Assembly: GCA_963708155.1 (NCBI GenBank)
Contig: OY970183.1
Location: 2,666,001-2,730,000, forward strand
Source of the DNA: Methylovirgula sp963708155
GTDB lineage: Bacteria > Pseudomonadota > Alphaproteobacteria > Rhizobiales > Beijerinckiaceae
Reading direction: 5' to 3'
Length of the DNA: 64,000 nucleotides
A program made the position numbers and the translations under genes. Position 1 is the first letter of the stretch; the number at the start of each line of letters is the position of its first letter. Under the pieces are notes generated by a model, which made no database searches, had not been told where the DNA came from, and saw only the letters and a list, made by a program, of their open reading frames with translations. Shown here in pieces: positions 39,413 to 49,612 of this stretch.

Positions 39413-40341
39413 ATGCGGATTCTTGTGATCGGAGCCGGCGCGCTGGGCGGCTATTTCGGCGGGCGGCTTCTGGCGGCGGGCCGGGATGTCACCTTTCTCG
39501 TTCGGCCCAGCCGGGCCGAACGGCTTGCCGCGCGCGGCCTCGATATCGTCAGCCTCAAGGGCGGTTTGCAGATCGCCAATCCGCCGACAGTGACCGCCGA
39601 CAAACTCGCGGGGCATTACGATCTCATTCTCCTGAGCTGCAAGGCTTTCGATCTCACCGATGCGATCAAGTCCTTTGCGCCGGCGGTCGGTGCGCAAACG
39701 ATGATCCTGCCGGTGTTGAACGGAATGTTGCATCTCGACATTCTGGCCTCGCATTTCGGCGCCGAGCATGTGCTTGGCGGATGGAGCAAGATTTCCGCGA
39801 CGCTCGATGACGACGGGCCGCGTGCATCATCTCAGCAGCTTCCACGCCATCAGCTTCGGTGAGCAGGACGGAACACGCACGGCGCGTGTCGAAGCCGTCG
39901 CCGAAGCGCTCGGCGGCAGCGGCTTCGAGGCACGGCTGAGCGACCATATCCTTGCGGAGATGTGGAGCAAATGGGTCTTCATCGCCGCGGCCGCGAGCCT
40001 TGGCTGCCTGCTGCGCGCGCAGGTCGGCGATATCGTCGCTGCGGGCGCGCAGAGCTATGGGACAGCGCTTCTCGAAGAATGCGCGGCGATCGCGGCGCGT
40101 CACGATTTTCCGCAGGACCCAAAGGGTATGGAATTCGGCGAAAAGATGCTGTCCGAGGCGGGCTCCGAGTTCAAACCGTCGATGCTGCGCGACATCGAGC
40201 GCGGCCAGCGCACCGAGGCGCATCATATCGTGAGCGATCTGCTGCGCCGGGGCGGTGATCTGCCAAGCACAATTCTTGCGCATTGCCGACGCGCATCTGA
40301 AAGTCTACGAGACGCGCCGGGCCCGCGAAAACGGCGCCTGA
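39413..40341 (+). CDS. panE: ketopantoate reductase, ApbA/PanE (frame interrupted)
   Basis: The enzyme reduces 2-dehydropantoate in coenzyme A synthesis. The Rossmann motif IGAGALGGYFGGRLLAAG, the segment LPVLNGMLHLDIL, the Lys-containing EMWSKWVFIAA, and the substrate region EFKPSMLRDIERGQRTEA are visible. Two insertions shift the frame, an extra C at 39828-39829 and an extra T at 40275-40276. The span is three-fold plus two, and the corrected gene stops at 40341. Confidence 0.9.
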
Positions 40342-40365
40342 CTTCACTCAAAAAGGAGAAGCGCC

Positions 40366-40747
40366 GTGCCTCTCGTTCGGGTCGATCTGCCCGCGCGGCA
40401 AGTCCGCGGATTACAAGCAAACCATCGGCGATGTGATTTATGCGGCGATGCGCGCCACGATCAACGTACCGGAGGGCGATCGCTTCCAGATTTTTGCCGA
40501 ACATACGCCGGACGATCTTTCGATCGACCCGAATTACCTCAATATTGCGCGCTCGCCCGAAGCGCTCATCATCCAGATCACCCTTAACGAGGGCCGCACC
40601 ACCGACCAGAAGCGCGCCTTCTACAAGGCCATCGCAGACGGGCTTCATGACCGGCTCGGCCTGCGGCGCGAAGATGTCTTCATCAATCTCGTAGAAGTGA
40701 AGAAAGAGAACTGGTCATTCGGCAATGGCGACGCCCCATATGCCTGA
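40366..40747 (+). CDS. tautomerase-family protein (frame interrupted)
   Basis: The start is a GTG preceded by an AAGGAG site; the N terminus MPLVRVDLP supplies the catalytic Pro1 after Met removal. After the frame break the sequence continues VIYAAMRATINVPEGDRFQIF to LVEVKKENWSFGNGDA. This is the single-chain, two-repeat 4-oxalocrotonate tautomerase superfamily pattern of about 126 residues. An extra C at 40390-40392 causes the break, and the length is three-fold plus one. It is 24 bases after panE and 27 before an aldo/keto reductase, so an operon is likely. Confidence 0.85.
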
Positions 40748-40774
40748 AGAACATCTCAAGTTAACGAGGGAACT

Positions 40775-41800
40775 ATGGAATATCGGCAACTCGGCGCTTC
40801 GGGATTCAAGGTCCCGGTCCTGAGCTTCGGCACCGGCACATTCGGCGGCAAGGGTGAGCTCTTCGCGGCCTGGGGGTCGAGCGACGTCAAGGAGGCGACG
40901 CGGCTCGTCGACATCTGCCTCGATGCCGGCCTGACGCTCTTCGACAGTGCCGATATCTATTCCGCCGGCGCGGCGGAGGAGGTACTGGGCGAGGCCATCA
41001 AGGGACGCCGCGATCAGGTGCTGATCTCGACCAAGGCGACGTTCCGTTCAGGGCAGGGGCCGAACGATGTCGGCTCTTCGCGCTTTCATCTCACCCAGGC
41101 AATCGAAGGCTCGCTGAAGCGTCTCAAGACCGATTACATCGATCTTTTCCAGCTGCACGGCTTCGATGCTTTGACGCCGATCGAGGAAGTGCTCTCGACG
41201 CTCGACGATTTCATCCGCGCCGGCAAGATCCGCTATATCGGCTGCTCAAACTTCTCCGGCTGGCATTTGATGAAATCGCTGGCCATCGCCGATCGCTATA
41301 ACCTGCCGCGCCACATTACCCATCAGGCCTATTATTCTTTGATCGGCCGCGAATACGAGTGGGAACTGATGCCGCTCGGCCTCGACCAGAACGTCGGCGC
41401 CCTGGTGTGGAGTCCGCTCGGCTGGGGGCGGCTCACGGGCAAAATCCGCCGCGGCCAGCCGCTGCCGGAGACGAGCCGGCTGCACAAGACCGCCGACATC
41501 GGGCCGCAGGTCGATAACGAATATCTCTACAGGGTCATCGATGCGCTGGACGAAGTCGCCAAGGAGACCGGCAAGAGCGTGCCGCAGATCGCCTTGAACT
41601 GGCTGCTGCAGCGCCCGACCGTCGCGAGCGTCATCATCGGCGCCCGCAATGAGGCGCAGTTGAAGCAGAACCTTGGCGCGGTCGGCTGGTCGCTGACGCC
41701 GGCGCAGGTGAAGAAGCTCGATGCCGCCAGCGAGCGGCCCCTGACCTATCCCTATTGGCACCAGCGCGGCTTCGCCGAGCGCAACCCGCCGCCTGTCTAA
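40775..41800 (+). CDS. aldo/keto reductase
   Basis: The 341-residue AKR has MEYRQLGASGFKVPVLSFGTGTFGGKG at its start, the catalytic Asp/Tyr region LTLFDSADIYSAGAAEE, Lys in ISTKATF and His in LFQLHGFDALTP. The C-terminal coenzyme site is SVIIGARNEAQLKQN. The family includes NADPH reductases with wide substrates such as Tas/YajO. It may be co-transcribed with panE and the tautomerase. Confidence 0.94.
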   Translation: MEYRQLGASGFKVPVLSFGTGTFGGKGELFAAWGSSDVKEATRLVDICLDAGLTLFDSADIYSAGAAEEVLGEAIKGRRDQVLISTKATFRSGQGPNDVGSSRFHLTQAIEGSLKRLKTDYIDLFQLHGFDALTPIEEVLSTLDDFIRAGKIRYIGCSNFSGWHLMKSLAIADRYNLPRHITHQAYYSLIGREYEWELMPLGLDQNVGALVWSPLGWGRLTGKIRRGQPLPETSRLHKTADIGPQVDNEYLYRVIDALDEVAKETGKSVPQIALNWLLQRPTVASVIIGARNEAQLKQNLGAVGWSLTPAQVKKLDAASERPLTYPYWHQRGFAERNPPPV

Positions 41801-41922
41801 TTCCCTTCGCAAAAAGCGTCATATCGTCCTTCGGGCGCGTGCGCCCATATCCCCCCTTTTTTCGGCGGCGGCTTCGTCGTAGAAACCGCGCCAAACGAGG
41901 AAACCCGCCGAAAGGACAATTT

Positions 41923-43212
41923 ATGACCGCGATCGTCGATATTGCTGGCCGCGAAATTCTGGATAGCCGCGGCAACCCCACGGTCGAAGTTGACGTGACC
42001 CTGGAGGATGGCTCCTTTGGCCGCGCGGCGGTTCCTTCTGGCGCATCCACCGGCACGCATGAGGCGGTTGAGCTGCGCGACGGCGACAAGTCGCGCTTCG
42101 GCGGCAAAGGCGTCTTGAAGGCGGTCGAGTCCGTCAATCGTGACATTTTTGATGCTTTGGCCGGGCTCGACGCCGAAGATCAGGTGGCGATCGACGAGGC
42201 GATGATCGCACTCGACGGCACGCCCAACAAGTCGCGGCTCGGCGCCAATGCCATCCTGGGCGTTTCGCTGGCCGTCGCCAAAGCGGCGGCGGATGTCAGC
42301 GGCCTGCCGCTGTTTCGCTATGTCGGCGGCACGCAGGCGCGCGTCCTGCCGGTGCCGATGATGAATATTCTCAACGGCGGTGTTCACGCCGACAATCCGA
42401 TCGATTTCCAGGAATTCATGATCGTTCCAGTTGGCGCTCCGTCCCTCAGGGAGGCCGTGCGATGGGGCGCGGAAGTCTTCCAGTTCTTGAAAGGTGCGCT
42501 CAAAAAGGCGGGTCTCAATACCAATGTCGGCGATGAAGGTGGTTTCGCGCCAAATCTGCCGACTGCCGAGGCGGCGCTCGACTTTTGCGTCAAGGCGATC
42601 GAGGGCGCTGGTTTCAAGCCGGGCCACGACATCGCATTGGCGCTCGATCCTGCCGCAAGCGAATTCTTCCACGATGGCGCCTATGTCTATAAGGGCGAAG
42701 GCGGGAAATCGCGTAGTCCCGAAGAGCAGGCGCACTATCTCGCCAAGCTCGCCGGCGCCTATCCGATTGCGAGCATCGAAGATGGCATGGCTGAAGAAGA
42801 CTGGCAGGGTTGGAAGATCCTCACCGATCTCATCGGCAAAAAGATTCAGCTCGTTGGTGACGACATTTTCGTCACCAATGTCGAGCGGCTCGGCAAAGGC
42901 ATCGCGCAGGGGATCGGTAATTCGATCCTCATCAAGGTCAATCAGATCGGCACGTTGACGGAGACGCTCGCCGCGGTCGATCTGGCGCAGCGCGCTGGCT
43001 ACACCGCCGTCATGTCGCATCGCTCCGGCGAAACGGAAGATTCGACCATCGCCGATCTCGCCGTCGCGACCAATTGCGGGCAGATCAAGACCGGCTCGCT
43101 CGCGCGCTCCGACCGGCTCGCCAAATATAATCAATTGATCCGCATCGAAGAAGAGCTGGGCAGCCAGGCGCGCTATGCCGGCCGTGCCGCGCTCAAGGCC
43201 TGGGCGGATTGA
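41923..43212 (+). CDS. eno: enolase
   Basis: The 429-residue enolase interconverts 2-phosphoglycerate and phosphoenolpyruvate. Signature elements are GREILDSRGNPTVEVDV, VPSGASTGTHEAVELRDG, VGDEGGFAPNL, SIEDGMAEEDW and SHRSGETEDSTIADLAVA with the metal ligands present. The ATG at 41923 is the family start. The 3' end overlaps the convergent GGDEF-EAL gene by 40 bases. Confidence 0.98.
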   Translation: MTAIVDIAGREILDSRGNPTVEVDVTLEDGSFGRAAVPSGASTGTHEAVELRDGDKSRFGGKGVLKAVESVNRDIFDALAGLDAEDQVAIDEAMIALDGTPNKSRLGANAILGVSLAVAKAAADVSGLPLFRYVGGTQARVLPVPMMNILNGGVHADNPIDFQEFMIVPVGAPSLREAVRWGAEVFQFLKGALKKAGLNTNVGDEGGFAPNLPTAEAALDFCVKAIEGAGFKPGHDIALALDPAASEFFHDGAYVYKGEGGKSRSPEEQAHYLAKLAGAYPIASIEDGMAEEDWQGWKILTDLIGKKIQLVGDDIFVTNVERLGKGIAQGIGNSILIKVNQIGTLTETLAAVDLAQRAGYTAVMSHRSGETEDSTIADLAVATNCGQIKTGSLARSDRLAKYNQLIRIEEELGSQARYAGRAALKAWAD

Positions 43213-45269
43213 GCTGAAGCGCGTTTCAGCCGCGGCAGAGTCGCGATGCGCGTCTGCCGTCGGTCGCTCGCGCGTTCACCGGCAAGAAATGCCGCAACCT
43301 GTTCGGCCTGTATCGGCCGGTTGAAGAGATAGCCCTGTCCCTCGGAGCAGCCCTGCGCCTGCAGCCAGATCCGTTGCGGCTCGATCTCGATGCCTTCCGC
43401 GGTTGTGCGGACGTTGAGGCTGCGGGCGAGGTCGAGCACCGCCTTGACGATCGCCATCGTCTGTCCGTGTACCGGGATTTCGCGCACGAAGGAGTGGTCG
43501 ATCTTCAGCCGATCGAAGGGGAAGGAGCGCAGGTAGGATAGCGACGAATAGCCGGTGCCGAAATCATCGAGCGCGATACTGATGCCCCGGCTTTTCAGGG
43601 CACTCAGCACTCCGCGCATCGCCGAGTTGGCGATCAGAGGCACGGACTCGGTGATTTCGAGCTCCAGCCTTTCAGGGGGCAGACCGCTTTCGGCCAGCGC
43701 CGCCTCTACTTGCTGGATGAAATCGTCGTGGCTAAGCTGCAAAGGCGAGAGGTTCACCGCGATCCTGATGTCTGCGGGCCAGCGCGCGGCTTCGCGGCAG
43801 GCACGGCGCAAGAACCAGTTGCCGAATTCGACGATGATGCCGATTTCCTCGGCGATCGGGATAAATTCACTTGGCGGAACAAGGCCGCGCGAGGGTTCGA
43901 ACCAGCGCGCAAGCGCTTCGAAGCAAACGGTTTTGCCGGACGCGAGATCGACGATCGGCTGGAAATGCAGCGTGATCTCGTTCCTTGCGAGGGCTTGGCG
44001 CAGATCCTTTTCCATTGCGCGGCGCGCAAGCATGCGGCGGCCCATCTCTTCGTCGAACAGGCAGTATCTGGCACGTCCCGCGCCCTTCGCGCGATAAAGC
44101 GCGACGTCGGCGCGGCGCAGAAGATTACTGAAATCATTACTATCGGTCGGTGCCCGCGCGATTCCGATACTGGCCGAGGTCGTGATCGTGCGTTCCTCAA
44201 CTTCGAACGGCCGCGCGAAACCAGACAGAAGCTTTCGTGCGAGACGCTCGATCTCCCTGAGCCTGGTGACGGGAAATTGCAGAACCGCGAATTCATCGCC
44301 ACCGAGCCGGGCGACGAATTCACCGTCCTGGCAGACCGTGCGCAGCCGCGCCGCGACGGCGCTCAGCAATTGGTCGCCGACCGCGTGACCGAGCGTGTCA
44401 TTGACACCCTTGAAGTCGTCAAGATCGATGTAGTGCACAGCGAGACTTTTCCCGCCGGACGTGGGTAGATTCTCGAGAATTTCACTGGCGCGCTGTTGAA
44501 AGGCCGCGCGGTTTGGTAGGTCCGTCTGCGGATCGCGATAGGCGAGCTTCAGAATGCGCGATTGGGCGCGGTCGTGATCTAGGGCAATAGCACACAGATT
44601 GAGGCAGGCCGCGACGATCTTGCGATCGAGCATATCCGGTCCGCGCGGTTCGCGGTAATAGAAAGCAAACGTTCCCAGCACCTTGCCGTCGCAGCCCTTA
44701 ATCGGACTCGACCAGCAGGCCCGCAGACCGTGGGGCAGGAATTGGTCCCTATAGTTCTTCCAAAGCGGATCGGTGGCGATATCCGTCACTTCGACGGGTT
44801 CGCCGCGATAAGCGGCCGTGCCACACGAGCCGACGTCGGGGCCGATTGGAACGCGGTCTGTTGCTTCCACGACTTCGTCGGGAAGACTCGGCCCGGCCAG
44901 CGGTCGCAGGCAATTTGCTTCGGCATCCACCCTCAGCACCGAGCAAATGGCATTGGGCGAAAGCGCTTCGGCGCGCTGGCAGAGCAACGCGATGATGCGC
45001 GCCAGCGGCCAGCCCGTCGCTACAGCTTCGAGGATTTCTTTCTGCAATTGCTGCAACAATTGTACGCGGATCGTTGGGCCGGAGCGTTGAGTATCGCCCG
45101 CAGCGCGCGATGCCACGCCGGCTGGTTTATCGAACTCGACTGATCCGGTCGTGCAATTACTGTCGTACAAACTATCGGCTGCCACGGGAAACTCACAGTT
45201 TGAGCCTGGTCTGTTCCCGTCGACACTACGCCCTGGGGTTGAAGAGAGGGTTACAAACGCCTTGTGCAA
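43173..45269 (-). CDS. GAF-GGDEF-EAL cyclic-di-GMP protein
   Basis: The 698-residue protein has a GAF-like sensor (about 70-235), a GGDEF domain (GGDEF at 323-327) and an EAL domain (EAL at 451-453, with the LRIDDFGTGYSSL-like segment IALDDFGTGYSSLSYLRSF). Both catalytic signatures look intact, so both synthesis and hydrolysis of c-di-GMP are possible. I see no RxxD inhibitory site just before GGDEF. No transmembrane segment is evident. The 5' end is uncertain: the longest frame starts at TTG and no ATG occurs in the first 200 codons. The last 40 bases overlap eno. Confidence 0.93.
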   Translation of the reverse strand: MHKAFVTLSSTPGRSVDGNRPGSNCEFPVAADSLYDSNCTTGSVEFDKPAGVASRAAGDTQRSGPTIRVQLLQQLQKEILEAVATGWPLARIIALLCQRAEALSPNAICSVLRVDAEANCLRPLAGPSLPDEVVEATDRVPIGPDVGSCGTAAYRGEPVEVTDIATDPLWKNYRDQFLPHGLRACWSSPIKGCDGKVLGTFAFYYREPRGPDMLDRKIVAACLNLCAIALDHDRAQSRILKLAYRDPQTDLPNRAAFQQRASEILENLPTSGGKSLAVHYIDLDDFKGVNDTLGHAVGDQLLSAVAARLRTVCQDGEFVARLGGDEFAVLQFPVTRLREIERLARKLLSGFARPFEVEERTITTSASIGIARAPTDSNDFSNLLRRADVALYRAKGAGRARYCLFDEEMGRRMLARRAMEKDLRQALARNEITLHFQPIVDLASGKTVCFEALARWFEPSRGLVPPSEFIPIAEEIGIIVEFGNWFLRRACREAARWPADIRIAVNLSPLQLSHDDFIQQVEAALAESGLPPERLELEITESVPLIANSAMRGVLSALKSRGISIALDDFGTGYSSLSYLRSFPFDRLKIDHSFVREIPVHGQTMAIVKAVLDLARSLNVRTTAEGIEIEPQRIWLQAQGCSEGQGYLFNRPIQAEQVAAFLAGERASDRRQTRIATLPRLKRASAQSAQALSAARPA

Positions 45270-45333
45270 TTTTGTGCACTCTTGATCTCTATGGGTTAAT
45301 CGCCTGCTAACCCTGATCGGCGAAGCTCGGGAA

Positions 45334-45681
45334 ATGGTCGTTCGCCGGCGCCTTCGCGCTATCCTTTTCCCGCTTGCGCTTTATTGCCTGTCCGGCGCTG
45401 CCGGCAGCTATTTCCTTTGGCATGCCGTCAACGACGAGCGTGGTCTGCACGCTAATGAGGATTATGAACGTCAAATCAGAAGCTTACAGACGCAAGTTGA
45501 TGAAAAAGAAAAGGCGCGCAAGGCGTGGGAACGACGCATTGCTCTGTTAAGCGGCCAGGCCATCGATCGAGATATGCTCGACGAGCAGGCGCGTGCCCGG
45601 CTCGGCCGCGTCGATAAGGACGATCTCATCGTTTTCCTCAAGCCCGGCGCTGACGCTCCGCCAGTCGCCGCGACGCCCTGA
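45334..45681 (+). CDS. ftsB: cell-division septum formation initiator, FtsB/DivIC
   Basis: The 115-residue protein has one transmembrane helix near the N terminus (AILFPLALYCLSGAAGSYFLW) followed by a coiled coil (IRSLQTQVDEKEKARKAWERRI) and a short conserved end. This is the FtsB/DivIC plan of the FtsBLQ divisome complex. Its place between eno and pdhA is the usual alphaproteobacterial location, though here the GGDEF-EAL gene intervenes. Confidence 0.92.
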   Translation: MVVRRRLRAILFPLALYCLSGAAGSYFLWHAVNDERGLHANEDYERQIRSLQTQVDEKEKARKAWERRIALLSGQAIDRDMLDEQARARLGRVDKDDLIVFLKPGADAPPVAATP

Positions 45682-45851
45682 ACTGAACCTGACCGAGTCA
45701 CCGACGGCGCGCTTCCTTCGCGCCCCTGTTGTGCACTTTTGCTCGGTAGATTCAGGCGCGTCGTTGGAGTAGAAACACCGCGCAAATCCGACAAACGCGC
45801 GCCGGTGTCCAGGCGCGATCTTTGCTTTCCCAAGCTACCTGAGGAGACACG

Positions 45852-46898
45852 ATGGCGGCGACATCCGGGAGCAACGGCTCGGCTGCGGCGGACCCGGCGG
45901 GGCTGAGTCATGTCAGCCTTCCCAACGCTGGGCTGGCCCAATTCACCCTGGACGACGAGCTCGCCGCCTATCGCGAGATGCTGCTGATCCGCCGGTTTGA
46001 GGAAAAGGCTGGCCAGATGTACGGCATGGGCCTCATCGGCGGTTTCTGCCACCTCTATATCGGCCAGGAAGCTGTCATCGTCGGCATGACCCGCGCCATC
46101 AAGCCGGGCGATCAGACGATCACCGGCTATCGCGACCACGCTCATATGCTCGCTTGCGGCATCCCGCCGAAAGCCGTGATGGCCGAATTGACCGGCCGCG
46201 CCCACGGCATTTCCAAGGGCAAAGGCGGCTCGATGCATATGTTCTCAAAGGAACATCGCTTTTACGGAGGCCATGGCATCGTCGGCGCGCAGGTGCCGCT
46301 GGGCACCGGCCTCGCCTTCGCCAATCAATACAATGGCAGCGGCAATGTCAGCTTCACCTATTTCGGCGACGGCGCCGCCAATCAGGGCCAGGTCTACGAG
46401 AGCTTCAACATGGCGGAGCTGTGGAAGCTGCCTGTCGTCTATGTGATCGAGAACAATCGCTATGCGATGGGCACCTCGGTCAAGCGCGCCTCGGCGATGA
46501 CGGATTTTTCCAAACGCGGTCTTTCCTTCAATATTCCGGGCGAACAGGTCGACGGCATGGATGTGCGTGCCGTCGCCGCGGCTGCTGCGCAGGCGGCGCA
46601 ATGGTGCCGCGACGGCAACGGCCCGATCATTCTCGAAATGCTGACCTATCGCTATCGCGGCCATTCCATGTCCGACCCCGCCAAATACCGGACGAAGGAA
46701 GAAGTGCAGAAAATGCGGACCGAGAGCGATCCGATCGAGCAGTCCCGCGATCGTCTGCTCAACACGCATCAGGCGAGCGAGGCGGCGTTGAAGGATATCG
46801 ATGCCGAGGTGCGCGCCGTGATCGCCGAAGCGGCGGATTTCGCCACCCACGATCCCGAACCCGATCCCGCCGAGCTTTATACCGACGTTTGGAAATAG
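45852..46898 (+). CDS. pdhA: pyruvate dehydrogenase E1 alpha subunit
   Basis: The 348-residue subunit binds thiamine diphosphate with PdhB. It has LLIRRFEEKAGQMYGMG, GYRDHAHMLACG, the TPP motif FGDGAANQGQVYESFNMAELW, and the phosphorylation-loop region YRYRGHSMSDPAKYRTK. A Gly/Ser/Ala-rich N-terminal leader of about 30 residues is usual for alphaproteobacterial forms. It opens the pdhABC-lpd-lipA operon. Confidence 0.97.
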   Translation: MAATSGSNGSAAADPAGLSHVSLPNAGLAQFTLDDELAAYREMLLIRRFEEKAGQMYGMGLIGGFCHLYIGQEAVIVGMTRAIKPGDQTITGYRDHAHMLACGIPPKAVMAELTGRAHGISKGKGGSMHMFSKEHRFYGGHGIVGAQVPLGTGLAFANQYNGSGNVSFTYFGDGAANQGQVYESFNMAELWKLPVVYVIENNRYAMGTSVKRASAMTDFSKRGLSFNIPGEQVDGMDVRAVAAAAAQAAQWCRDGNGPIILEMLTYRYRGHSMSDPAKYRTKEEVQKMRTESDPIEQSRDRLLNTHQASEAALKDIDAEVRAVIAEAADFATHDPEPDPAELYTDVWK

Positions 46899-46901
46899 CG
46901 C

Positions 46902-48272
46902 ATGTCCGTCGACATTCTGATGCCGGCCCTGTCTCCGACGATGGAGCAGGGCAAGCTCACCAAATGGCTGAAAAAGGAAGGCGATCCCGTCCGCGCAGGC
47001 GACGTTCTCGCCGAGATCGAGACGGACAAGGCGACGATGGAGGTCGAGGCGGTCGATGAAGGCACGCTCGCCAAGATCATCGTTCCGGAGGGTACTGAAA
47101 ATGTCGCGGTCAATTCGCCGATCGCGGTGATCGTTGCCGAAGGCGAGACTTTTGATGGCGTGGCGCCGCGTCCGACGCCGTCCGCTGTGCCGAGGGAGGC
47201 CGACGCGCCCGCGACTTTTATCGCCGAGGCGCCTCCCGTCGTGGCCGTCCAGCCTGTTCCGCAGGAGACCGAGCCCGCTGCGGACGTAAAAACCGTCAAG
47301 ATGACCGTGCGCGAAGCACTGCGCGACGCGATGGCGGAAGAGATGCGCCGCGATCCGAGCGTCTTCGTGATGGGCGAGGAGGTCGCCGAATATCAGGGCG
47401 CTTACAAGATCACGCAGGGGCTGCTTGAGGAATTCGGCGCCAGGCGCGTCGTCGATACGCCGATCACCGAACATGCGTTTGCCGGCATCGGCATTGGCGC
47501 AGCGATGGCCGGCCTGAAGCCGATCGTCGAATTCATGACGTTCAATTTCGCCATGCAGGCGATGGACCAGATCATCAATTCCGCTGCGAAGACACACTAC
47601 ATGTCGGGCGGACAGATGGAATGTCCCATCGTCTTCCGTGGCCCGAACGGCGCTGCCGCCCGCGTTGCCGCCCAGCATAGCCAGGATTATGCCGCCTGGT
47701 ATTCGCATGTGCCGGGGCTGAAGGTCGTGGTGCCTTACAGCGCCGCCGACGCGAAGGGTCTGCTGAAGAGCGCCATCCGCGACCCCAACCCCGTGATCTT
47801 CCTCGAAAACGAAATCCTCTACGGCCACAGTTTCGAAGTGCCGGAAGGCGATGATATTCTCGTGCCGATCGGCGTGGCGAAAGTGGCACGGCCTGGCAAG
47901 GACGTGACGCTCGTCTCCTTCGGCATCGGCATGATCTATACGTTGCAGGCTGCCGAGGCTTTGGCGGGCGAGGGGATCGATGCGGAGGTGATCGATCTTC
48001 GTACCATCCGGCCGCTCGATATCGAGACGGTGCTGGCCTCGGTACGCAAGACGGGCCGCGCGGTCACAATCGAGGAAGGCTGGCCGCAGAGCGGTGTCGG
48101 CTCGGAGATTTCCGCACGGATCATGGAAGGCGCCTTCGATTATCTCGATGCGCCGGTGCTGCGGATCAGCGGCCGCGACGTGCCCATGCCCTACGCGTCA
48201 AATCTCGAAAAGCTGGCGTTGCCGAATGTCGCCGAAATCGTCGCGGCGGCGAAGTCCGTCAGCTACCGTTAG
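46902..48272 (+). CDS. pdhB: pyruvate dehydrogenase E1 beta subunit with lipoyl domain
   Basis: The 456-residue protein starts with a full lipoyl domain (lipoyl-lysine at about K43 in ETDKATME), a Pro/Ala-rich linker, and then the E1 beta transketolase-like domain (REALRDAMAEEMRRDPSVFVMGEEV, GAAMAGLKPIVEFMTFNF). A lipoyl domain on E1 beta is known in alphaproteobacteria such as rhizobia. It starts 3 bases after pdhA. Confidence 0.97.
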   Translation: MSVDILMPALSPTMEQGKLTKWLKKEGDPVRAGDVLAEIETDKATMEVEAVDEGTLAKIIVPEGTENVAVNSPIAVIVAEGETFDGVAPRPTPSAVPREADAPATFIAEAPPVVAVQPVPQETEPAADVKTVKMTVREALRDAMAEEMRRDPSVFVMGEEVAEYQGAYKITQGLLEEFGARRVVDTPITEHAFAGIGIGAAMAGLKPIVEFMTFNFAMQAMDQIINSAAKTHYMSGGQMECPIVFRGPNGAAARVAAQHSQDYAAWYSHVPGLKVVVPYSAADAKGLLKSAIRDPNPVIFLENEILYGHSFEVPEGDDILVPIGVAKVARPGKDVTLVSFGIGMIYTLQAAEALAGEGIDAEVIDLRTIRPLDIETVLASVRKTGRAVTIEEGWPQSGVGSEISARIMEGAFDYLDAPVLRISGRDVPMPYASNLEKLALPNVAEIVAAAKSVSYR

Positions 48273-48282
48273 GATCGCGCGG

Positions 48283-49611
48283 ATGTCCGTCAAAGTCCTT
48301 ATGCCCGCACTGTCGCCGACGATGGAAAAGGGCAATCTCACGCGCTGGCTCAAAGCCGAGGGCGATGCGGTGAAGCCCGGCGATGTGATCGCCGAGATCG
48401 AGACCGACAAGGCGACGATGGAGGTCGAGGCGGTCGATGAAGGCATGCTCGGCAAAATTCTCGTCCCTGCCGGCACGAACGATGTGCCGGTCAACGAGCG
48501 TCATCGCGTTGATCGCGGAAGAGGGCGAAGACCCGAAGACACTGACGGCGGATATGTCCTGCGCCAGCGCCGCAGGCGGCTACAGCCTCAGCGCTCGCAC
48601 CCGCGCCCGCTGCCCCGGCACCAGCCGTCGCGCCACAGAGCAATGTCGTCGCCTTTCCGCCCTCGGCGGCCGACAAGCCCGCGCGCCGTTTCGCCTCGCC
48701 TTTGGCGCGGCGGCTTGCCAGCCAGAACAAGCTCGATCTTGGGCTTGTCACCGGCAGCGGCCCGCATGGCCGCATCATTGCCGCCGATGTGACGGCGGCC
48801 CTTGCAACCGGTGTCGGTAAAGTCGCGCCCGCGGCGGCGGCGATTGCACCGTTGCCGAAGCCGACCCAATCCGACGCCATCATCAAGCAATATTTCGCAC
48901 CGGATTCCTTCGACGAAGTGCCGCATGAGACGATGCGCAAGACGATCGCGCGGCGGCTTGTCGAAGCAACGACGAGCATTCCGCATTTCTATCTCACCAT
49001 CGAATGCGAGATCGACGCGCTCCTGAAGTTGCGCGGCGAATTGAATGCCGCCGCTCCGAAGGCCAAGGACGGCACGCCCGATTACAAGCTTTCGGTCAAC
49101 GACATGATCGTCAAGGCCTTGGCACTGGCGCTGGTCGACGTGCCGAACGCCAATGTCACTTTCCTCGAGAACACGATGCTGCGGCATCATCACGCCGATG
49201 TCGCGGTGGCGGTTGCTATCCCCGATGGGCTCATCACGCCGGTTTTGAAACAGGCCGATCTTCTGCCGCTCTCGGTCATCTCCAAGACGATGAAAGATTA
49301 TACTGCGCGGGCCAAACAGCGGCGGCTGAAACCTTCGGAATATGAGGGTGGTGTCAGTGCCGTTTCCAACCTCGGCATGTACGGGATCAAGGAATTTTCG
49401 GCGATCATCAACCCACCACAGTCTTCCATTCTTGCGGTCGGTGCGGGCGAGGGGCGGCCGGTCGTGCGCAACGGGCCAGATCGTTCCGGCGACGCTCATC
49501 GGCGCAACGCTGTCCTGCGACCACCGCGCCATCGACGGCGCGACCGGCGCGCAACTGCTGGCGGCCTTCAGGCACCATATCGAAACTCCGCTGACGCTGT
49601 TGGGCATTTAG
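48283..49611 (+). CDS. pdhC: dihydrolipoamide acetyltransferase E2 (frame interrupted)
   Basis: E2 transfers the acetyl group to CoA. The N-terminal lipoyl domain (lipoyl-lysine K43), the peripheral-subunit-binding domain (ASPLARRLASQNKLDLGLV) and the catalytic domain with the DHRAIDGATGAQLL His-Asp motif are present. Three insertions break the frame: near 48495-48501, near 48560 and an extra C at 49476-49477. The corrected product is about 442 residues. It is coupled to lpd, whose ATG follows the stop by one base. Confidence 0.95.
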
Positions 49612-49612
49612 C

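Noticed and set aside
46245..47828. Minus-strand open frame of 527 codons opposite pdhA/pdhB
   Set aside because: It is an antisense shadow of intact PDH E1 genes with biased composition.
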